Shown here one piece after another: positions 58,131-64,000 of a stretch of DNA of 64,000 nt. Origin of the DNA: Cristatella mucedo (Eukaryota; Bryozoa; Phylactolaemata; Cristatellidae). The notes under the pieces are model-generated. The model made no database searches, was not told the origin of the DNA, and saw only the letters and a program-made list of their open reading frames with translations. Numbering within the stretch: position 1 is the first letter of the stretch; every line of letters begins with the position of its first letter. The stretch covers positions 23,501 to 87,500 of the forward strand of contig WPIO01000095.1 in assembly GCA_009760855.2 (NCBI GenBank). Direction: 5' to 3'. The translations under genes were made by a program, and so were the position numbers.

Positions 58131-59095
58131 AAGTACGAGCGTAGCTTCGTACAGGAATTCGGTGAGGAGGCGGCGGCGGCGGGTGATAGAGGCTATCGCG
58201 GAAAGGCGGAAATACATCTCGGTGTACATCTCGGAGGGCCTTTCGTGAATAGTCTAACGGAAGAAATTTTCCCGCGACCACTCGGACGGGGTGGAGCAAG
58301 AAGGCGGCCAGATGGAAGGAAGCCTGACGAAATGCAAACCGACCGCCCGTTAACGTCACACAAGAAGGAAGAAGGAAGCAGGACAAAAGCAAGGCGGACC
58401 TGTAAACACGGCGCAAATCTTAAATGCTGGCAACTCTCGCACGTCTAGCCACGCGGGCAGTGCGAACTATCTGGCAAAAAAGGCGAGCGTCGCTTCTTCG
58501 GCTAATGATGAACGTCCTTGCGAGTTTTCCAGTTCCGTCTCCGCTGAGTGCCCATTCCACCGAGTGCCCATTTCACCAACGGGGGAGCAGTTTTGAGCTC
58601 TAAAAAAAACAGCTCGCGCTCCTGCGCGACCGAACACTCCCACTACTGGATGGCCAGACGCGTTAGCCGCGTACGAGTGCGGCGGAAGGGACAGCGAACT
58701 CCAACCTCGCGCGGGCAGTTGCGTCGGGGGGGGGGCACCGGATGCTGACTCGCCGCACCCTCTGCTACGCAGCGTCGACCGCGCAGGGTTCGAGTGCCCT
58801 GCCCTGCACATCTGGGCCGCTGCCGGCCTGCGTGGCAGCGGCCGAGCGGCACGTTCGGGTCGGCCTATTGCAGCGACGGTCGGGTGATCCTCGCCCACGC
58901 TTACGCCCGTCGACCCGCCGACGCTAGATATCCTCTCCCTAACATCTTCTGCTTCGGGGCTACGGCGTCGGCGGTGGGTGTACGCGCAGCCTACGTGACT
59001 GTTACCAGCTAAGTTTCAGCAGTCTTTAGCTCGCCGCTCGTTCGTCCAGCGAAAGATACGCACATTTTATCATAATAATGATGGTAATAATATTA
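58131..59095. other. CpG-rich host DNA, no confident gene
   Basis: Open frames on both strands reflect GC-rich composition. No domain recognised. Confidence 0.35.
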
Positions 59096-59099
59096 ATAA

Positions 59100-59240
59100 C
59101 AACTCATTCGTATAGCCCCCAAGAGAACGGTATCTCCATTCAGTCGCTTCACATATGCGACGGGCTCGAGCCCACGACATGTCATTAAATAGTATGCAAA
59201 TCTTAACCTTCGTTAAGGCGAGCACCTTAAACCGCCGGGG
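59100..59240 (-). mobile_element. tRNA-derived SINE, family A
   Basis: Minus-strand copy: tail TATAGCCCCCAAGAGAAC, then GGGCTCGAGCCCACGAC and GCGAGCACCTTAAACCGC at the right, with a small insertion in the head. Confidence 0.8.
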
Positions 59241-59286
59241 TCAAACCGGCGCTACGTCTTCGTGGGGGGCCGCTGGCTAATCGTGA

Positions 59287-59362
59287 CTCCGCTCGCAGCT
59301 CCCGCGGCGGCGGCGGCGGTCGGCGGCGGCGGTCGGCGGCGGCGGTCGGCGGCGGCGGCGGT

Positions 59363-59408
<46 letters not shown>

Positions 59409-59526
59409 CGGCGGCGGCGGTCGGTGGCGGCGGCGGTCGGCGGCGGCGGCGGTCGGCGGCGGCGGCGGCGGTCGGCGGCGGCGGCTCTCTCCGCCGGCTC
59501 AATAGCTTGAGGCCACCGCGGCGTGT

Positions 59527-59576
<50 letters not shown>
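59287..59576. repeat. (GGC)n tract punctuated by GTC, with a second block
   Basis: Main array about 59,292-59,488 of GGC triplets interrupted at irregular intervals by GTC or GGT. A short unique spacer follows, then (GTC)n-(GGC)n at about 59,526-59,577. All six frames are open (poly-Gly, poly-Ala, poly-Pro/Arg), so ORFs here are not genes. It lies 5' of the Costars gene. Confidence 0.95.
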
Positions 59577-59578
<2 letters not shown>

Positions 59579-59849
59579 TCTGTCTCAGCGGCGACCGAAT
59601 GCAAACGAGCTGCGGCGGCTCCGGCCCCCCTCCCCCCCCCCCCCGCTCACGCCGTGAGCGGCGCGCCTAATGAGGCGCCGCTCGCAGCGCCACCTCCCGA
59701 CATGCCGTCGAAGCCGCCCGAGAGCTTCCGGCTGCCGCGGAGGCGCGGTGTTGCACATTAAGCTAGACCGCGCGCGCTACGGCTTGCCGACGCCTCCGCC
59801 GCAGCTTTGGGCGCGCGTCGTCGGCTGTCGAAGCGGCGCGCGAAGCCCG

Positions 59850-60364
59850 ATGGACGCGAGCGACGCAGCGTCTGCGATAGGGCGCTGGGAGAAGGTCGCT
59901 CGGGAGCATGCTGAAAGGCAATCCGCCAAGCCCTTCTCGCAATGGGAGTGGTTCGCTACGGAGGCGGCGGTCCGCCACGACAGGGCGGACGGACGTTCGC
60001 TACGGTCGCCGCGGCGGAAGGATCGTCAACGGAGCGCCGCGGCGTCGCCGCCAAGGAGCGCACCGACGGCGAGGTAGAGCATCTCTGCGACGTCATTCGA
60101 ACGCTCGTCTCTCCGGCCCGCGATGGCGCCGGCGGCGGCCCGCGATGGCCGCTCGGCGGTCACATTCGGCACGCTGCTCGAAGCTTACGCCCGGATCGGA
60201 TCTCGAACGAAGTTGTCGGCTTACTGCTTCGAGCCCGTCGCAAGGGCTTTGTGACGTTCGAGGCGGAGATGCTCTACCAGGGCCGCGACGACTGCACCGT
60301 CGTCATCCGGCTGCTGACCGATTTCGCCGCTCGGCCCCCGCCGCCGCCGCCGAAGCCTCTTTGA
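59850..60364 (+). CDS. ABRA/STARS-like Costars-domain protein, reading frame disrupted
   Basis: Actin-binding Rho-activating (ABRA/STARS) proteins bind actin and promote SRF signalling; the C-terminal Costars domain is shared with ABRACL. Here an ATG at 59,850 opens a tract with RWEKVAREHAERQSAKPFS, like the family's W..W..EH...Q..NPFS box. After two frame changes a tract reads TERRGVAAKERTDGEVEHL then CDVIRTL. Another frame gives AVTFGTLLEAYARI (60,156-60,197). The last frame gives ISNEVVGLLLRARRKGF and FEAEMLYQGRDDCTVVIRLL to a TGA at 60,362. All Costars hallmarks are present in order, but in three frames. A 14-base direct repeat (60,114 and 60,136) and a CGGAT duplication (60,192-60,201) sit at two of the frame changes. 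It is either a young pseudogene or a true gene with sequence errors. The start is uncertain. Confidence 0.7.
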
Positions 60365-61210
60365 GTTGGGAAAGAGCCGCGGAGCTCCAGGCTTTGGCTC
60401 GTGGCGTCGACCCTCCGCTTCCCGCTCCCGGCGGAAGCGGCGGGGCCGGATGTTGGATCTCGACGGGCCACCGCTGTAGTTTCTTGCCACTTCGGCAGCC
60501 GAGACGGCGCTTTTTTTGAATGCAGTTGTGAGGTCGGCCGCCGTTCGCCGCCGCTGCCATTGGCTGCCGATCTGCTAGCCGCCAGCGCCTCGCCCTGGCG
60601 TCCGTTGCTCGTCTTCAATGACGGCCGGCCGCACAGGCCGGGTCTCACAAACAGCGTCCCCAACCGCGGATGCTTTTATGCGCCTCCTCAGCCGCACGGC
60701 GACGATCCTAGGCGGCGATCGCCCCGCGCCTACCATCGACCGCGCGCGCGCCAGCATCTGAGAATTTAGTGCGCCCGGGCAGGAAGACGCGCGCGTGCGT
60801 CGAGGTAATTCGCGGCATCCGCGGGAAGCAGCGAAGCGTGCGGCCGGATTTCCCAGCGGAACCTGTGCGGAAATACCCAAGATGGCGGCTCTAACGTGGT
60901 CGCAACGACGCCTCGTGCGCCTGGCGAGTGCCGATCGAGAAGCCGACAGAAGCGTGCTCGCTCAGTCCGTGACATACTTGCACCGGTTTCTTTACCTCCT
61001 CGACGTAAACAGCTTCGTGCACCAGATACGACGTTGTGTCGACGTGCGTGCAGTCGGGGCAGCAGCTTCTTTCTAGTAGGCAATAATTTAGAGACCGCCG
61101 CCATAGGAAGAGAGCGTCGCAAGGCACCTTTGGGGCAAGGCGTGCAGCCTTCCAGAAAAGCACGCATCGTACGCACCCACCGCGATTAATATGGAGCGCA
61201 TTCCCTCAAA
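60365..61210. other. CpG-rich host DNA downstream of the Costars gene
   Basis: No domain recognised. Several GC-driven open frames overlap on both strands. Confidence 0.35.
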
Positions 61211-61214
61211 AAAA

Positions 61215-61375
61215 TATTAGCTGATTTGACAGCCTCATTTTGTATAGCGACAGAAGAGCCTTAAAGGCTATCGCCGCCGCTTGCAGTTGGGTATTAAAGG
61301 ATCGCCCATGGCAGGATTCGAACGCACGACCTCCGATGTGAAGAGCGAGGACCTTACCTCCTGGGCTACATTGTG
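61215..61375 (-). mobile_element. tRNA-derived SINE, family B
   Basis: Minus-strand copy: TTAGCTGATTTGACAGCCTC at the left, GCGACAGAAGAGCC, then the B box complement GGATTCGAAC and the A-box side GACCTTACCTCCTGGGCTAC at the right. Confidence 0.86.
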
Positions 61376-62515
61376 TGGGCACTAGCGCGTGACGACGACG
61401 TGACTAGCAAGACCGCCGACGCACCAAGTCCCGAAAAGACGCCCACGTTTTACGAGGCTCGCGAGAGGCCTGCGACCCGTCGGTCCTGCTAAGGACCGCT
61501 GGCAGCGTTGCTCTTTTATGTGAAGCGCGCGCTATCTTTCCGTGACGTGGAGCGACAGGTTTGCACTCTGCACTGACCCGCCCCCGCCAAGCTCGGAAGC
61601 GACCCTAGCTCACCGATTCTTTTGGCATGCCTCGAAATAATGTAAAACTGTTAGTATTTGTGTGCCGCGATTTTGTGCCACGAGTGGGTCTTGGTCCTGC
61701 ATTGGTCACCTCTTTCAAAAAGGAGGAAAAAACGCTTCGCAAGCTAATTATTTGAGCTATTCATAGCGTATAAATAAAGGAAACATCAGACATAATTAAA
61801 GAATGGAAATTATTATGCAGTAAATATTAAATGTCTACATTATAAAATAATGATAATAATAGGGATTTATTTAGTACTTTAAATCAATAATTATTGAATG
61901 AAAACCATTTAAATACAGCCACCACCCAGCGTAGAATCGCTCAGCTCAAAATCCTGATTTTTGCACAAACATGATTGTGCGCTCGTGTACAGGTTCATTA
62001 GGATTGCTCGATAGAAGCGAGTGTGCAAAAGGCAAACACGAAGCTACAACGAGTAACGATTGCGGCACGTTAAATTGCTCCGTAATGTGATATTTTATCT
62101 GAGGTATGGGGAATGGTGCGCTACTAAAATTGCTGTCAGGTCACGCTGTTACTTACCGAGGATCGTTGACAGCCTGGTAGGGATAGTTCTAGGAAGCAGG
62201 CGTCTCGCTTTAGTGTTCCGCACTGATAACCACCTACACGCGAAACGCCTCACCAAGTTTAGATTTAGAGCGTGAGCAGTCTTCACTGAAGCCTGAATTT
62301 CAGGGTCCAAAAATGATACTGCTGGCCGCAGTGGTCAGAAGAAACCAAGTGTCGCGTCTCTTCAGAGCAGCTTTGAAAGCTTGGACGCCGAATTGAACTC
62401 CTGCTTGTAGTGATCTGAGATTTCGGACGAGACTCAAACCATTTTGCGCCGGCGATGGCTGTCTAGCAGACTAATTAGGTCATCAGTGACAGGCCGAAAT
62501 CACATTGCATCGCTA
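61376..62515. other. Host intergenic DNA
   Basis: Mixed composition, AT-rich from about 61,740. No gene or known repeat seen. Confidence 0.4.
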
Positions 62516-62519
62516 TGTG

Positions 62520-62668
62520 TGCCGCGCTGGTTTGGCCCAGTGGTTAAGGTGCTCGCCCCGACCAAAGTATGGCTGAGGTCGTGGGCTCGCGCCCCGTGGC
62601 ATACGTGAAGCGCCTGAATAGAGATGAAGTTCTCTCAGGGCTCTATAAAATGAATTTTATTATTATTA
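62520..62668 (+). mobile_element. tRNA-derived SINE, family A (plus-strand copy)
   Basis: Shows the family in sense orientation: A box TGGCCCAGTGGTTAAGG, B-box region GTCGTGGGCTCGCGCCCC, then GAAGCGCCTGAATAGAGATG, TTCTCTCAGGGCTC and an ATT tail. The last 40 or so bases match LINE A's 3' end. Confidence 0.88.
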
Positions 62669-62734
62669 TACTGTATTATGACTATAGGTAAGTGAATACG
62701 AGAAGGCCGCCCTGGTTTGATTCGCTTGTTTTTT

Positions 62735-62822
62735 ATCTTGGCTCCTTTACAGCACAGGTTTAATGCATAGAAAGAGATTTAAGCTCTCTGCGGGCGCTAT
62801 GCATGTACATTATTTTTATTAA
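62735..62822 (+). mobile_element. LINE family A tail, diverged
   Basis: CCTTTACAGCACAGGTTTAA, GCATAGAAAGAGATTTAAGC and GCGGGCGCT, followed by an AT-rich end. Confidence 0.65.
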
Positions 62823-62932
62823 TCCGTTGACATCCAGGGTTTTCAGTGACTTGTTACTGGTGAAGCTAGCAATGTCCACATACAGCCCGTGCTTTTCCGC
62901 CCGCCATTGTGAGTCTGTGAGTTTTCACAGCA

Positions 62933-63199
62933 ATGAATTGCGAACGAAAGGGAGCAGAGCGAGCAGAAAATCAGCATAATAAGAAAGAGAAGAATAAGAA
63001 TAAGACAATCAGCATATCACCCATCGCAGACAACAACGAGAAATGCAAGCGCTCCAATAGGAAGCGACTCGATGCCACAACTCCCGCCGAAAGTCAACCG
63101 AAACTTCGCGTACGAAAGAGACTACACCAGGAAAAGACTGAACAAGAAGCCAGGAGCTTCGTGCTGTCCAAGATCAGCAAAAATCTTCACTCGCTATAA
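62933..63199 (+). CDS. Hypothetical 88-codon Lys/Arg-rich ORF, weak
   Basis: ATG-to-TAA frame rich in Lys, Arg and Asn (KKEKNKNKTISISPIADNN), preceded by a plausible splice acceptor (TGAGTTTTCACAG just before CAATG). Composition could be a basic nuclear tail, but nothing identifies it and it may be chance. Confidence 0.2.
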   Translation: MNCERKGAERAENQHNKKEKNKNKTISISPIADNNEKCKRSNRKRLDATTPAESQPKLRVRKRLHQEKTEQEARSFVLSKISKNLHSL

Positions 63200-63831
63200 G
63201 GTCAAAACAGAAAGAGAGACTGATGTTAAGATTCGAGCACTTCATCACCCAGGTCGTGGTATGGAGTCCTTGACCGACGGTAGGGCCGGGCTCACCGGCT
63301 TGGCTGGGCTTAGCGCTAGGTAAGAGGACACCCAAGCCCATATTGTAAATCAACACTGAAAATGCCCACAATTTTTCAGGGGCGTTCACTAGTACGATCA
63401 CATTTAGCGTGTACGTACGGTGTGCGCTAATTATTTTAACACCAAAATCGAAATTTGACGCTGCGATTTTTGCCCGAACATGAATCTTTTTATTCTGAAA
63501 CGGCGGTGCACCGGGTCTGAGTGCGACAATATTCATGATTCGCGATTCCTGAATTGTAAACACTAGTCACCGTTTCCTAATAGTATGTCATTTGACCTTA
63601 TACAAGCTGAATTTACGTGTGCTCAATGCTTAGAGCCGCGCAGCAGTTCAGCTCTAAGCATTGAGCCGCGCGGAAGTTGCGTCCGAGACATCGCTCCGTT
63701 CGGTGGCTCTGTGGTGTTCCGGGCGCCGTACGAGAGACGTTCCATGCCAGGGCTGAATCTGAACGCCTGCAGCCCTCCGTCGCTGCGTCGAACAGACGCC
63801 TCTACGCTCAGGATATGGAGTTATTTCCTAA

Positions 63832-64000
63832 GATGGCGATCTTTCTCGCTAGATCGATGGTGCTCTTCATCGCTGGATAGACGGGGCTCTTCCTCGCTAG
63901 ATAGATGGCGCTCTTCGTCTTCGTCGCTAGATAGATGGCGCTCTTCATCGCTAGATAGATGGCGCTCTTCGTCTTCGTCGCTAGATAGATGGCGCTCTTC
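63832..64000. repeat. Minisatellite running off the window
   Basis: Tandem units of about 24-33 bases built around GCTAGATAGATGGCGCTCTT, with alternating short (CATC) and long (CGTCTTCGTC) linkers. The last units are nearly identical and the array is incomplete at the window end. Confidence 0.92.

Noticed and set aside
59227-59604. Poly-Pro/Arg and poly-Gly ORFs
   Set aside because: Translations of the GGC array.

Overview
This is animal (metazoan) nuclear DNA, not bacterial. It is full of GA, CA, CAG and AT microsatellites. It carries several families of L2/CR1-like non-LTR retrotransposons, two tRNA-derived SINE families, a pogo-like DNA transposon remnant, two CpG-rich gene islands with spliced or animal-type coding sequence, and a large decayed DNA-virus-like element. 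The host lineage cannot be fixed from the sequence. A Costars-domain (ABRA/STARS-like) gene and a phase-0 gene built from 11-residue repeats would fit a chordate such as a jawless vertebrate, but that is only a guess.

Layout. 1-20 kb: host DNA with no recognisable gene, holding microsatellites, a foldback element (3,342-3,662), LINE scraps, a pogo-like remnant (9,073-9,554), an unnamed repeat pair (7,341 and 15,612) and a G/C palindrome (18,325-18,398). 20.4-36.6 kb: an AT-rich block that is the remains of a polinton/adintovirus-like element. It keeps recognisable pieces of a phospholipase A2 (PLA2)-domain protein, an adenain-type protease (minus strand), an A32/FtsK-like packaging ATPase, a double-jelly-roll-type major capsid protein and a fibre-like protein, plus several unassigned ORFs. 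Host LINEs and SINEs have inserted into it at least nine times, so it is an old endogenous copy and not a contaminant. 36.6-37.26 kb: a four-monomer degenerate satellite abuts it. 37-45 kb: host DNA with retroelement fragments. 45.6-49.5 kb: a CpG-rich island with a spliced minus-strand gene encoding 11-residue amphipathic repeats. A second short copy of the viral element (47,508-47,688) lies inside that gene's span. 50.3-56.2 kb: a nest of retroelements, including a nearly full-length but broken LINE with endonuclease and reverse transcriptase. 56.3-61.2 kb: a second CpG-rich island with a GGC-repeat tract and an ABRA/STARS-like Costars gene whose reading frame zigzags. 61.2-64 kb: SINEs, a LINE tail and a minisatellite that runs off the window.

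How parts relate. SINE family A ends in the same 3' tail as LINE family A, the arrangement of a SINE mobilised by a partner LINE. The viral block has the structural genes expected of a polinton/adintovirus (protease, ATPase, capsid, fibre, PLA2), but I found no protein-primed DNA polymerase B and no integrase. Its genes are peppered with in-frame stops, often without frameshifts, which is the most puzzling feature of the window. Ordinary decay is the simplest reading, and a recoded ancestor is a testable alternative.
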